Source: an uncultured Eubacteriales bacterium
GTDB lineage: Bacteria > Bacillota > Clostridia > Oscillospirales > Acutalibacteraceae
DNA length: 35,078 nt
Reading direction: 5' to 3'
Assembly (NCBI GenBank): GCA_934541115.1
Contig: CAKTDF010000021.1
Span: forward strand, 1 to 35,078
How positions within the stretch are numbered: position 1 is the stretch's first letter; each line of letters opens with the position of its first letter. This document shows positions 1 through 7,862 of the stretch, in pieces. A model generated the notes under the pieces. The model was not told where the DNA came from and did no database searches. It was given only the letters and a program-made list of their open reading frames with translations. The position numbers and the translations under genes are program-made.

Positions 1-356
1 CGAACGCATAGCAATCAATACTCGCTACACTGTCCGGAATTGTTATGCTTGTAAGAGAGGTACAACCATCGAACGCATATTCGCCAATGCTCGTTACGCT
101 GTCCGGAATTGTTACGCTTGTAAGTCCGGTGCAATCATAGAACGCAGACCAGCCAATACCCTTTGTCCCGTCTTTTATTGTTATGCTTGTATTGCTTGGC
201 ATTGTGCCCTTATACTTGTAATAAACCTTTCCGGCATAAACATCACCATAGGGTTGTGAGTCGTACCATGCAGTGTCATCGAACGCATAGCAATCAATAC
301 TCGCTACACTGTCCGGAATTGTTATGCTTGTAAGAGAGGTACAACCATCGAACGCA
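1..356. repeat. Identical 77-bp direct repeat inside the LRR gene
   Basis: Bases 1-77 and 280-356 are identical, then diverge. They encode the same LRR segment in the same frame 279 bases (93 codons) apart. The left copy may extend beyond the window. Identity at synonymous sites points to recent duplication or gene conversion. Confidence 0.9.
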
Positions 357-637
357 GACCAGCCAATACTCGTCACCGGATAGCCGTTAATACTTTCCGG
401 AATATCCGCAGTTTCGATGGCTACATCAGCATCGGTAATAGTAACTTCACCATCGATGACTTCATAGTATATGTCCGTGTTCCCGTACTCTTTACCGTAA
501 TATGCACTCACGCCGAAAAAGCCCTCGAAAGCGGAAAGGTCAATCCCCGCGAGCGAGGCGAGGGGCGCACTCGTCAGAAAAAGTATGACCACCATAAAGC
601 ACGCGGTCAAACGTCTGAGTCCGGTTTTTTCTTTCAT
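1..637 (-). CDS. BspA-like leucine-rich repeat secreted protein (partial, C-terminus outside window)
   Basis: Reading from the ATG at 637 gives 212 residues with no stop before the window edge. The first ~30 residues are a signal peptide (KEKTGLRRL, then hydrophobic CFMVVILFLTSAPLASLA). From about residue 85 the chain is LRR_5/BspA-type repeats: SITIPDSVASIDCYAF, VTIPDSVTSIGEYAF, with the TSI-x-IPDSV-xSI-x-xYAF-xGC rhythm. Such repeats form solenoids on exported surface proteins that bind host or polymer ligands; the ligand here cannot be told. A GGAGGAG ribosome site sits a few bases upstream of the ATG, and a promoter lies at 675-703. Two repeat units are identical at DNA level over 77 bases. 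The family call is sure; the role is open. Confidence 0.9.
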   Translation of the reverse strand, partial: MKEKTGLRRLTACFMVVILFLTSAPLASLAGIDLSAFEGFFGVSAYYGKEYGNTDIYYEVIDGEVTITDADVAIETADIPESINGYPVTSIGWSAFDGCTSLTSITIPDSVASIDCYAFDDTAWYDSQPYGDVYAGKVYYKYKGTMPSNTSITIKDGTKGIGWSAFYDCTGLTSVTIPDSVTSIGEYAFDGCTSLTSITIPDSVASIDCYAF

Positions 638-674
638 TTTCTTCTCCTCCGTTTTTCAAAATATTTCCAAACAC

Positions 675-703
675 ATATTACCACTTCGGAATACCAAAGT
701 CAA
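675..703 (-). promoter_or_regulatory. Sigma-A promoter for the LRR protein gene
   Basis: On the minus strand, TTGACT (698-703), a 17-base spacer and TAATAT (675-680), about 40 bases upstream of the ATG at 637. Confidence 0.65.
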
Positions 704-800
704 TATTTGCGCCGCAATTGAAAAAAGGATGCCTGCGGGTCTGAGATTTGTTCATTGGCTTTGCTCAATTTACGCTTGACTCGAACGAACACATGCGGAC

Positions 801-840
801 AAAAACAAAAAACCGCTGAAACTGTTACATTTCAACGGTT
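801..840 (-). terminator. Intrinsic terminator after the tRNA unit
   Basis: An 11-bp stem (811-821 with 830-840, one wobble pair) is followed on the minus strand by a T-rich tail (810-801). It begins 7 bases after the tRNA-Tyr CCA end. Confidence 0.85.
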
Positions 841-846
841 TTAAGT

Positions 847-931
<85 letters not shown>

Positions 932-944
932 ATGTATGAAATTT

Positions 945-1020
945 TGGAGCTGGTGGACGGACTCGAACCCCCGACCTGCTGATTACAAATCAGCTGCTCT
1001 ACCAACTGAGCTACACCAGC
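945..1020 (-). tRNA. tRNA-Thr (anticodon TGT)
   Basis: This 76-nt gene has an encoded CCA (945-947). The acceptor arms GCTGGTG (1020-1014) and CACCAGC (955-949) pair fully. The anticodon stem-loop CTGATTTGTAATCAG gives TGT, and the T arm carries GGGTTCGAGTCC. It is first in a two-tRNA unit with tRNA-Tyr, 13 bases apart, driven by the promoter at 1048-1076. Confidence 0.97.
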
Positions 1021-1047
1021 ATACCGGCGTGTCCTCAACGCTCGAAT

Positions 1048-1076
1048 AATATACCACATTACGTCGCGTTCGTCAA
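1048..1076 (-). promoter_or_regulatory. Promoter of the tRNA-Thr/tRNA-Tyr unit
   Basis: Minus strand TTGACG (1071-1076), 17-base spacer, TATATT (1048-1053). The predicted start lies about 20 bases before the mature tRNA-Thr end. Nothing else recognisable is seen between 1077 and 1218. Confidence 0.85.
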
Positions 1077-1218
1077 GAGTTTTTTTCAAAATTTTTCAAC
1101 TTTTTCGGCTTTTTAAAGCTTTAAACGGCAAAAGCTTTGAAAATGAATTAAAAACCGCAGTTATTTTTCGTCAAAAGACGTTTGCGGCATTTTTAAGGGC
1201 AACTCTACGATTCATAGG

Positions 1219-1247
1219 TTGCCTTTTCGGTGAGCAAATGCTACTAT
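1219..1247 (+). promoter_or_regulatory. Probable promoter of the XRE/membrane regulator
   Basis: TTGCCT (1219-1224), 17-base spacer, TACTAT (1242-1247), about 25 bases before the CAGGAG ribosome site of the gene at 1279. The hexamers are moderate matches. Confidence 0.5.
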
Positions 1248-1278
1248 GTGAGTATCAAAGCGAACAGGAGATGCTTCT

Positions 1279-1971
1279 ATGGACACTGAAAAAATCGGTC
1301 GCTTCATTAAAGAGCAAAGGATTGCCGCAAAGCTGACACAAAAGGAACTTGCAGAAAAGCTTGGCTGCACGGATAAAGCTGTTTCGCGTTGGGAGACAGG
1401 CAGGGGCATGCCGGATATTTCTTTTGTAATTCCGCTTTCTCAGGCGCTCGATGTTTCTGTCGGTGAGCTGATTGCCGGAGAAAAATACGTTGAACTTCCC
1501 GCGGAAAATACACCTGACACCGAACCGACCGAAAAGGCGAACAACAGCGGCACAATTGAAAACGTCATCAAAAAGAGCGATGAGACTCTTGTCAACGTAA
1601 TGACTGAAAACAAAAAGGAGATCAGGCGCCTGAGCTTCGGTTCTGCTTTTACGATTCTTGCGTGCTGTTTGGAGGTCTTTTTCTTTTTCGGTCTGCCGGC
1701 GATGCTGCCGGATACGGCTCCGGCAATAAACTACATTATAATCGCCACGGCGATCGTTTCGGCACTTGTGGGGCTATCCGGAAACAGACCGAAATGGTTC
1801 TTTCCGTTGTTTATTTTCTTAATGCTCTTCTTCGTCAATATAATGAACCCAAGCCCCGAAGGACTGGGAGCAGCATACATCGGCGCGATTTTTGCCGCAG
1901 GTTCTCTGATAATCGTCGCCCTGTTTTCGCTTTTGCGGTTGCTTCTCGATAAAATCAAAGTGAAAAAATGA
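1279..1971 (+). CDS. XRE-family helix-turn-helix regulator with C-terminal membrane domain
   Basis: 230 residues. Residues 5-60 are a classic XRE helix-turn-helix (FIKEQRIAAKLTQKELAEKL, then DKAVSRWETGRGMPDI). A polar linker (70-115) joins this to three or four hydrophobic segments (about 122-145, 148-166, 174-190, 200-222) ending in a basic tail. XRE proteins with a membrane half often regulate adjacent genes or sense envelope state, but no partner gene is adjacent on this strand and the target is unknown. CAGGAG lies 8 bases before the ATG. A strong terminator follows, so it is probably monocistronic. It converges on fucI. Confidence 0.88.
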   Translation: MDTEKIGRFIKEQRIAAKLTQKELAEKLGCTDKAVSRWETGRGMPDISFVIPLSQALDVSVGELIAGEKYVELPAENTPDTEPTEKANNSGTIENVIKKSDETLVNVMTENKKEIRRLSFGSAFTILACCLEVFFFFGLPAMLPDTAPAINYIIIATAIVSALVGLSGNRPKWFFPLFIFLMLFFVNIMNPSPEGLGAAYIGAIFAAGSLIIVALFSLLRLLLDKIKVKK

Positions 1972-1994
1972 TATATCGACACGTTGAAACAATG

Positions 1995-2049
1995 ACCCGG
2001 CACTCCCCTTTGTCACCGAGACAAAAAGGAACGTGCCGGGTTCGTTTTT
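1995..2049 (+). terminator. Intrinsic terminator after the XRE/membrane regulator
   Basis: A 9-bp outer stem ACCCGGCAC/GTGCCGGGT (1995-2003/2033-2041) encloses a second imperfect stem and is followed by TCGTTTTT. It lies between convergent genes. The minus-strand side has only a weak T tail. Confidence 0.88.
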
Positions 2050-2051
2050 AA

Positions 2052-3851
2052 TTATTTATACATCGGACCGTAATTCTCGCAGGCACGGTAGTCTGCACTT
2101 TCAAGATCCTTTGTTCCGAACGCACTCCACGTGTGAGGACGATAGATTCTGCTTTCGTCAACGTTGTGCATTGAAACCGGAATCCTCAGCATACTGGCAA
2201 GCGTGATAAGATCCGCTCCTATGTGACCGTATGCAAGACAACCGTGGTTCGCGCCCCAGTTCGCCATAACGTGATAAACATCTGAGAACGCACCCTCGCC
2301 CGTAAGGTTAGGAACGAACCACGTTGTCGGCCAGGTTTTGTCGGTTCTTGCGTCAAGCGGATTGTGAATCTCATCAGGCAAGTCAACAGTATAACCCTCT
2401 GCAATCTGAAGCAGCGGCTGAGTTCCGTTGAGAATATTGACGCGAATCATGGTTACAGGCATTTCAGCTCTTGTGCGGAAGTGTGAGGAGAATCCGCCGC
2501 CACGGAAGTAACCGAGGTTTGCCGGTGCCCAATCCGTTGCGTCAAGCATCGCCTTGATGTCCTTGTCGGTAACGTCCCACCAAGGCTTCATAACGCCGTG
2601 AACGCCGTCATATGTGCTTTCGCCGGTACCGTCAAGGGCAGCAGCTCCGCTGTTGATGAGATGAATAAAACCGTTGGCGGCTTTGCCCGTAGGCGCAACA
2701 CCCGTAACACGTTTGACAGCCTCCGGACTCCAATATGTGCGAACATCGGCAAAAACGGTTGCGCCGCCGGTCAAAAGCTTGCCAAAGAGCATTGCCGTGC
2801 CGTTGAGTCCGTCGTTTTCCGTTGCAAGAACTGTGGGCTCTTTTTTGCCGTTCCAGTTGAAGCTTGAGTTGAAGATCGCTTCGGTGAAGTCACCGTTGGG
2901 CAGCCAGTCTGTCCACATACGCTGACCCTGAAAACCGCCGAGAATAGCGTTACGTCCCCTGCTCTCCTCTTTCCAGCCCATTTCGCGAAGCTTATCGTTA
3001 CCAAAGAAAATGTCCTGTGCAATGAGAGTGAATTTGACGATGAACTCCCATTCCTTTGCCTTTTCCTGTGCGGTACGCGGCTTTTTGATTTCAAACGGGT
3101 CAATTTCCTTGTCTTCAGGCACTTCGGTATTTACGTCGTAGCCCTCGCGGCAGTTTTCTTTGACCCAGAAAAGAGCCTTTTCATATTCCTCATGGTCATA
3201 GATTCCGAGATGAATGCGGCGGAGCACCTCGGTCAAGTCAACCCATTCCGCGCGGATTCCAAGATAATTCTGGAAGAAGTCCGAGTTACAGTATGAGCCT
3301 GCAATGCCCATTGAAACACCGCCGAGACCGACATACGCCTTGTCGCGCATCTGTCCTACGGCAACTGCACATTTTGCAAAGCGAAGAATTTTTTCGCGCA
3401 CATCTTCGGGTACCTCTGTGGAGTCTCTGTCCTGAACATCTCTGCCGTAAATTGAAAATGCAGGAAGTCCGCGCTGAGCATGAGCTGCCATGCAGGCTGC
3501 AAGATAAACCGCACCGGGTCTTTCCGTTCCGTTAAAGCCCCAAACTGCCTTGATCGTCAGCGGATTAAGATCCATCGTCTCGCTGCCGTAGCACCAGCAG
3601 GGAGTTACGGAAAGAGTTGCGCAAACGTTTTGGGTGCGGAAAAATGCCTCGCATTCATATGCTTCGGCGCCGCCGCCTATAGTCGTGGGAGAAATTACGC
3701 ATTGAACGGGCGTACCGTCAGAATAGCGCAGATTTTCTTCAATAAGCTTTTTGGCGGCATTCGCCATGTTCATGGTCTGTTCTTCAAGGTCCTCGCGGAC
3801 GCCAAACTGTCTTCCGTCAATGACGGGTCTGATACCGATTCTCGGATACAT
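2052..3851 (-). CDS. fucI: L-fucose isomerase
   Basis: Interconverts L-fucose and L-fuculose (cytoplasmic, Mn2+-dependent), the first step of L-fucose use. At 599 residues it matches the family length of about 590. Metal and catalytic residues line up with the E. coli set: Glu345 in ATENDG, Asp369 in FADVRTYW, His536 in WGANHG; the 24-residue E-D spacing is conserved. Other family blocks are seen (WGFNGTERPGAVYLAA near 104, GGVSMGIAGSYC near 177). It is last in the fucA-fucU-fucI order, 70 bases after fucU, with only a weak GAGTGA ribosome site. It could also act on D-arabinose, a known side activity of the family. Confidence 0.97.
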   Translation of the reverse strand: MYPRIGIRPVIDGRQFGVREDLEEQTMNMANAAKKLIEENLRYSDGTPVQCVISPTTIGGGAEAYECEAFFRTQNVCATLSVTPCWCYGSETMDLNPLTIKAVWGFNGTERPGAVYLAACMAAHAQRGLPAFSIYGRDVQDRDSTEVPEDVREKILRFAKCAVAVGQMRDKAYVGLGGVSMGIAGSYCNSDFFQNYLGIRAEWVDLTEVLRRIHLGIYDHEEYEKALFWVKENCREGYDVNTEVPEDKEIDPFEIKKPRTAQEKAKEWEFIVKFTLIAQDIFFGNDKLREMGWKEESRGRNAILGGFQGQRMWTDWLPNGDFTEAIFNSSFNWNGKKEPTVLATENDGLNGTAMLFGKLLTGGATVFADVRTYWSPEAVKRVTGVAPTGKAANGFIHLINSGAAALDGTGESTYDGVHGVMKPWWDVTDKDIKAMLDATDWAPANLGYFRGGGFSSHFRTRAEMPVTMIRVNILNGTQPLLQIAEGYTVDLPDEIHNPLDARTDKTWPTTWFVPNLTGEGAFSDVYHVMANWGANHGCLAYGHIGADLITLASMLRIPVSMHNVDESRIYRPHTWSAFGTKDLESADYRACENYGPMYK

Positions 3852-3921
3852 TGGTTATCACTCACTTTCTTTAAGCTCCGCCGCAAATTCACGGAATGCG
3901 GCAAGGCCTTAATATTAATTA

Positions 3922-4368
3922 TCACAGTTTCTCATCATCGGGCAAAACAACGCCCTTTTTGAGAAGAATGTTTGCATAAATTTCAGTTTCTCCGGTTGCA
4001 ATGACGGCATATGCCTTTTTGGCTCTTTCATAAAATGCAAAGCGCTCGATGAATTCAATTTCGCTGTGCTCCGGTTCAGCCCTGCCGAGTATTCTTCGGT
4101 ATTCGTCCCATATGGTCGGCACCACCGGGTCGCCGGGAACAACCTGCATGAGAGCAACCGGCTTTTCGGTATAGGAGTCAAGGGGAAAAAACCGCATCAC
4201 GGCTTCAAGCACCTCGGAAACACCGTGACCGTCAAGACGGACAAGTCTTTGAGCTATCGCGGCGGACGGAAAATTGCCGTCTGCTATGACTATTTCATCA
4301 CCGTGACCCATTTCCATGAGTATCTTCAAAAGCTTGGGAGATAAAACAGAAGGGATATGTTTGAGCAT
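3922..4368 (-). CDS. fucU: L-fucose mutarotase (RbsD/FucU family)
   Basis: Catalyses alpha/beta anomer exchange of L-fucose, supplying the anomer used by the isomerase. It has 148 residues, the usual size. The N-terminal block LKHIPSVLSPKLLKIL is followed by MGHGDEIVIADGNFP with the catalytic His22; the C-terminal signature YANILLKKGV is also present (near 131). It sits between fucA (15 bases upstream) and fucI, with AAAGGAG before the ATG. FucU is separated from its paralogue RbsD mainly by context, which here is clearly fucose. Confidence 0.95.
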   Translation of the reverse strand: MLKHIPSVLSPKLLKILMEMGHGDEIVIADGNFPSAAIAQRLVRLDGHGVSEVLEAVMRFFPLDSYTEKPVALMQVVPGDPVVPTIWDEYRRILGRAEPEHSEIEFIERFAFYERAKKAYAVIATGETEIYANILLKKGVVLPDDEKL

Positions 4369-4383
4369 AAAAATTCTCCTTTA

Positions 4384-5073
4384 TCAGTTCTGACCGTTAG
4401 GATATTTTTTATATCCCGGGTGTTTTCCCGTCACACCGTATTGAGCGCGCATTGAGCAAAGGCGGTCAATGTTTTCTCTTGAAATTTCCTGCGCACCGCC
4501 GAGCAAATGAGCGTTAAGCGAGATTTTTGCAAAAAGCTCAAGCGTCTCCATTCTGTAGTACGCAGTGATCAAATCTGCACCGACCGTCAGAGCACCGTGG
4601 TTCTGAAGAAGCATCACGTCATGCTCACTGAGATACGGCTTGATAGCCTCGGGAACCTCATCGGTTGAGGGAGTGCCATACGGAGTTACGGGAACTGAGC
4701 CGATGACAATAACGGACTCGATCATCGTGTATTCGTCAAGAGCCTTGTTTGCAACGGCAAAGCCGGTGGCTGTCGGCGGGTGAGCATGGAGAACAGCGCC
4801 CACGTCTTCGCGTTCGCGATAGCAGCAAAGGTGCATTTTGATTTCCGACGAGGGTCTCAGTCCCTCTGCACCCTCAAGCACCTCACCCTTGTCATTGATT
4901 CTGACGAGCTTATCGGGCGTAATAAAGCTCTTACTCATTCCGGTGGGCGTTGCAAGGAAGGTTCCGTCCGAAAGTCTGACGGAAACATTTCCGTCATTGG
5001 CGGCTACCCAGCCGAGCTGCCACATTTTATGGCATACATCACATATCTGATCTTTAATATTTTTCAAGTCCAT
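4384..5073 (-). CDS. fucA: L-fuculose-1-phosphate aldolase (class II aldolase/adducin family)
   Basis: Cleaves L-fuculose 1-phosphate to dihydroxyacetone phosphate and L-lactaldehyde using Zn2+. 229 residues against about 215 in E. coli. The zinc ligands and catalytic Glu are in place: Glu77 in RPSSEIKMH, His96 and His98 in LHAHPP, His159 in QNHGALT. It is the first gene of the minus-strand operon, behind a strong promoter at 5113-5141, and the AGGAGG ribosome site is 7 bases from the ATG. A related aldolase for rhamnulose or ribulose phosphates would look similar, but fucI and fucU beside it decide the call. No fuculokinase gene is seen in the window. Confidence 0.94.
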   Translation of the reverse strand: MDLKNIKDQICDVCHKMWQLGWVAANDGNVSVRLSDGTFLATPTGMSKSFITPDKLVRINDKGEVLEGAEGLRPSSEIKMHLCCYREREDVGAVLHAHPPTATGFAVANKALDEYTMIESVIVIGSVPVTPYGTPSTDEVPEAIKPYLSEHDVMLLQNHGALTVGADLITAYYRMETLELFAKISLNAHLLGGAQEISRENIDRLCSMRAQYGVTGKHPGYKKYPNGQN

Positions 5074-5112
5074 AATTCAACCTCCTCATGGCAAAAACTG
5101 CCTTTCATGATG

Positions 5113-5141
5113 ATTATACAGATTCCTCGCGGCGATGTAAA
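5113..5141 (-). promoter_or_regulatory. Promoter of the fucA-fucU-fucI operon
   Basis: Minus strand TTTACA (5136-5141), 17-base spacer, TATAAT (5113-5118). The leader contains a short GGCA/TGCC hairpin just before the ribosome site. Only 31 bases separate it from the divergent uvrC promoter, so a regulator bound here could affect both. No clear operator is recognised. Confidence 0.82.
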
Positions 5142-5172
5142 GCATAATGAGAAAAAAACGTTGATTTTCCTG

Positions 5173-5201
5173 TTGCACTTAGGCGCTCGTGGTGGTAAAA
5201 T
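5173..5201 (+). promoter_or_regulatory. Promoter of uvrC
   Basis: TTGCAC (5173-5178), 17-base spacer, TAAAAT (5196-5201), about 35 bases before the uvrC start. Confidence 0.7.
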
Positions 5202-5236
5202 AAGAGCAGAGATCCAAAACGAAAGCCGGTGAAATC

Positions 5237-7084
5237 ATGGCTATTGACCCAAAGCTGCGCGCCCTGCGCGACAAAGCGATGAAACTTCCGCTTACGCCGG
5301 GCGTATATATAATGAAAAACAAGAGCGGAAAAATAATATATATAGGCAAAGCCAAGGCTCTCAAAAACCGCGTCAGCCAATACTTCGGCTCACAGAACAA
5401 CCACAACGCAAAGGTGCGCAAAATGGTTGAAAACGTTGCGGACTTTGACTACATTCTGACTGACAGCGAATTTGAAGCGCTTGTGCTTGAATGCAGCCTT
5501 ATAAAGCAGAACATGCCTAAATACAATATTCTGCTGAAGGACGATAAGGGATACAGCTACATTAAAATCAAGCCGCACCCATGGGGAAACATCAGCGCAG
5601 TCTTTCGCAAGGACGACAAGAATGCACAATATATAGGACCGTATACAGGCAATTTTTCCGTTACACAGGCGGTTGACCAGGCAAAAGAAATTTTCAAGCT
5701 GCCCACCTGCTCAAAGGTTTTTCCGCGCGACATAAAAAAGAGCCGCCCATGCCTCAACTACTTCATTTCAAAATGCAGCGCACCCTGCGCCGGAAAAATC
5801 AGCCGCGAAGAATATGAGCAAAGCGTTGACGAAGCCGTTGAATTCATCAAAGGCGGCAGCAAGGCTGCACTGAAAGAGCTGAGACTCGAGATGGAAAAGG
5901 CAGCCGAAAATCTTGAGTTTGAAAAAGCGGCAAAGCTGCGCGACAGAATTCGCGCCGTTGAACGCATTGCCGGAAAACAAAAGGTTATTCTTTCCTCAAA
6001 AGCGGCTCAGGACGTTTTTGCCGTTGCACAAAGCGCAGACAAAGCCTGCCTTGCGGTGCTTAACTTTCAGAACGGTCTGCTTTGCCACACCGAGCACTTT
6101 ATTTTTGATTCAACAGACGATCTGCCGGAAATGCGCCGTTCACTGGTTCTGTCATATTATTCAATGAATCGTACCGTGCCGTCAAAGGTCATGCTCGACG
6201 GAGAAACGCAGGACATGGAGCTTCTTCGGCGTTTTCTTGAAGAAAAAAGGCAAAAAAAGGTTGAGCTGACTGTTCCGCAAAGAGGCGAAGGAGTAAAGCT
6301 CACCCAAATGTGCCTTGCCAACGCCTCGCAAAAGCTTGGCGAATACCTCGGCAGGAAAGGCGAAGAAACCGCAGTTCTTGACGAAATGGCAAAGATGCTC
6401 GGACTTCCGTCGGCTCCGGAGTACATTGAGTCCTATGACATTTCTCACACCGCAGGCGCGGACAACGTTGCAGGCATGGTCGTTTTTAAAAACGCCAGGC
6501 CTTATAAAAAAGCTTATCGCCGTTTTGCAATCAAGGGCTTTGACGGACAGGACGATTACGGCTCAATGCGCGAGGTGATCATCCGCCGCCTGAACCGCTA
6601 TGAGGAAGAAAGGGACAGCGGAGAGGGCTTTGGAAAACTGCCGGACCTCATTCTCCTTGACGGCGGAGTCGGACAGGTCAACGCAGTAAAACCCGTTATT
6701 GAAGCTTTCGGGTTAGACATTCCGGTTCTCGGCATGGTCAAGGACAACAAGCATAAAACGAGAGCTATCACAAAAGACGGTCAGGAAATTGAAATACGTT
6801 CGGGACGGCGCGTATTCACACTTGTTTCTTCAATCCAGGAGGAGGTTCACCGCTTTGCGATAACCTATCACAAGGAAAAGCATTCCCGTTCGGCTCTTGA
6901 AACAAAGCTGACGGAAATTGACGGAATCGGCAAAAAGAAAGCCGAAAAGCTGATGCGTCACTTTAAGTCCGTTTCAAAAATCAAAGCCGCAAGCGAGAAA
7001 GAGCTTTGTGCCGTCCAGGGAATAGGTGCAAAAGACGCAGCGGCGATACATGATTATTTTTTGCAAAACAAAAAGGAAAACTGA
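5237..7084 (+). CDS. uvrC: UvrABC system protein C (excinuclease subunit C)
   Basis: Makes the dual incision at damaged DNA in nucleotide excision repair after UvrA/UvrB loading. 615 residues with the full domain order: GIY-YIG nuclease (GVYIM at 22, YIGKAK at 35), four cysteines C158/C172/C180/C184 spaced as in the UvrC iron-sulfur cluster region, a UVR motif near 208-240 (ENLEFEKAAKLRDRI), the RNase H-like nuclease with Asp401 (YDISHTAG) and Asp475 (LLDGGVGQ) and the EEVHRFAITYH block, then a helix-hairpin-helix pair (IDGIGKKKAEKL, VQGIGAKDA). The ribosome site is weak (GGTGA). It is divergent from fucA. No uvrA or uvrB is in the window. Confidence 0.98.
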   Translation: MAIDPKLRALRDKAMKLPLTPGVYIMKNKSGKIIYIGKAKALKNRVSQYFGSQNNHNAKVRKMVENVADFDYILTDSEFEALVLECSLIKQNMPKYNILLKDDKGYSYIKIKPHPWGNISAVFRKDDKNAQYIGPYTGNFSVTQAVDQAKEIFKLPTCSKVFPRDIKKSRPCLNYFISKCSAPCAGKISREEYEQSVDEAVEFIKGGSKAALKELRLEMEKAAENLEFEKAAKLRDRIRAVERIAGKQKVILSSKAAQDVFAVAQSADKACLAVLNFQNGLLCHTEHFIFDSTDDLPEMRRSLVLSYYSMNRTVPSKVMLDGETQDMELLRRFLEEKRQKKVELTVPQRGEGVKLTQMCLANASQKLGEYLGRKGEETAVLDEMAKMLGLPSAPEYIESYDISHTAGADNVAGMVVFKNARPYKKAYRRFAIKGFDGQDDYGSMREVIIRRLNRYEEERDSGEGFGKLPDLILLDGGVGQVNAVKPVIEAFGLDIPVLGMVKDNKHKTRAITKDGQEIEIRSGRRVFTLVSSIQEEVHRFAITYHKEKHSRSALETKLTEIDGIGKKKAEKLMRHFKSVSKIKAASEKELCAVQGIGAKDAAAIHDYFLQNKKEN

Positions 7085-7145
7085 CAAGCTCGGCTTTTCC
7101 AAACAGAAGGAGTGGTGCGATTTTATTTATAAAGGCACACAGATG

Positions 7146-7174
7146 TTGATTTTTTCCCGTAAGTATGTTATCAT
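7146..7174 (+). promoter_or_regulatory. Promoter of the small XRE regulator
   Basis: TTGATT (7146-7151), 17-base spacer, TATCAT (7169-7174). Its predicted start near 7181 leaves too little leader for an ATG at 7187 and favours the ATG at 7199. Confidence 0.65.
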
Positions 7175-7198
7175 TGGAAGGAAGGGATGGTGTTAATC

Positions 7199-7585
7199 AT
7201 GTTAAATCAAAGATTACGTAAAATCAGAACAGAACACAAACTTACTCAACAGAACATTGCCGATGTTCTCGGAATTGACAGAACCACCTATACGGTTTAT
7301 GAAACAGGAGTAACAACGCCTTCTCCTGCCACCTTGGTTAAGCTCTCCCAAATTTATAATGTCACTGTCGGATATCTTATGGGCGTTGAAGACAATCACC
7401 CGGAGCTGAAAAGAGATTATCCGCAGCAAAATGAAGAAAGGCTCCTCAGTGAGGATCCCATTGCCCTGCTTCGTAAAAACGAAAAAGAGCTGCTGATGTA
7501 TTTCAGAGTTTTGCCGGATGAAGAAAAACTGCGCGTGACCGACGAGCTGAAAAGAATGGCACAGGAGAGTCAGAATAAGCTGTAA
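7199..7585 (+). CDS. Small XRE-family transcriptional regulator
   Basis: 128 residues from the chosen start. Residues 1-62 are an XRE helix-turn-helix: LNQRLRKIRTEHKLTQQNIA, then DRTTYTVYETGVTTPSPATL and a YLMGV end typical of phage-repressor-like regulators. The C-terminal half is charged (NEERLLSEDPIALLRKNEKELL, then LPDEEKLRVTDELKRMAQE) and probably an alpha-helical dimer part. The in-frame ATG at 7187 would add MVLI, but it lies only about six bases after the predicted transcription start, so 7199 is preferred. The nearest downstream gene is the MFS transporter, which has its own promoter; regulation of it is possible but unproven. Confidence 0.85.
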   Translation: MLNQRLRKIRTEHKLTQQNIADVLGIDRTTYTVYETGVTTPSPATLVKLSQIYNVTVGYLMGVEDNHPELKRDYPQQNEERLLSEDPIALLRKNEKELLMYFRVLPDEEKLRVTDELKRMAQESQNKL

Positions 7586-7705
7586 AATTTATCATCAAAA
7601 TTCCCTTTACCGAGCAAAGGCAACTGTAATTGCTTTTTGCCCGTCAAAAGCAGGCATTATAAAGAATTAAAATTTTTGATTGTCTGTTCTGCAAACTGCT
7701 TTGTG

Positions 7706-7714
7706 TGGTATATT
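7706..7714 (+). promoter_or_regulatory. Extended -10 promoter of the MFS transporter gene
   Basis: TGG directly before TATATT (7709-7714) forms an extended -10 element. The -35 region (TTCTGC near 7687) is poor, as is usual for this type. Predicted start near 7721 gives a leader of about 140 bases containing the short ORF and hairpin below. Confidence 0.55.
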
Positions 7715-7745
7715 GTACTCAATTCTGATTATTCACGGAGAAGAA

Positions 7746-7763
7746 ATGAACAGTCCAACCTAA
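7746..7763 (+). CDS. Putative leader peptide (MNSPT) upstream of the MFS gene
   Basis: A five-codon ORF, ATG AAC AGT CCA ACC then TAA, preceded by GGAG with 5-base spacing. It lies between the promoter at 7706 and the terminator-like hairpin at 7800. Position and size fit leader peptides that control drug-exporter or ribosome-protection genes by translation-coupled attenuation. There is no coding statistic to lean on, so this rests on layout alone. Confidence 0.45.
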   Translation: MNSPT

Positions 7764-7799
7764 AGAACTCAAAAAACAATTGCACATTCAATATGCTTT

Positions 7800-7831
7800 A
7801 AGACCAAATATGACATTGGTCTTGGTTTTTT
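7800..7831 (+). terminator. Intrinsic terminator/attenuator in the MFS leader
   Basis: A perfect 8-bp stem AAGACCAA/TTGGTCTT (7800-7807/7816-7823) is followed by GGTTTTTT. It sits downstream of a promoter and leader ORF and 32 bases before the MFS start. CAAAAAACAA (7770-7779) could pair with the T tract and 3' arm base (7822-7832) as a competing structure. Confidence 0.7.
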
Positions 7832-7862
7832 GTGTCAGATTTAAAAGGAGGACTGTTTTTTT

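Noticed and set aside
1..356. CRISPR array from the repeated 77-base unit
   Set aside because: The repeat is in frame within an LRR coding sequence and only two copies are identical; no spacer pattern or cas genes.
7614..7640. Terminator after the small XRE gene
   Set aside because: Pairing between GCAAAGGCAA and TTGCTTTTTGC is imperfect, with the T run inside the stem; too weak to call.
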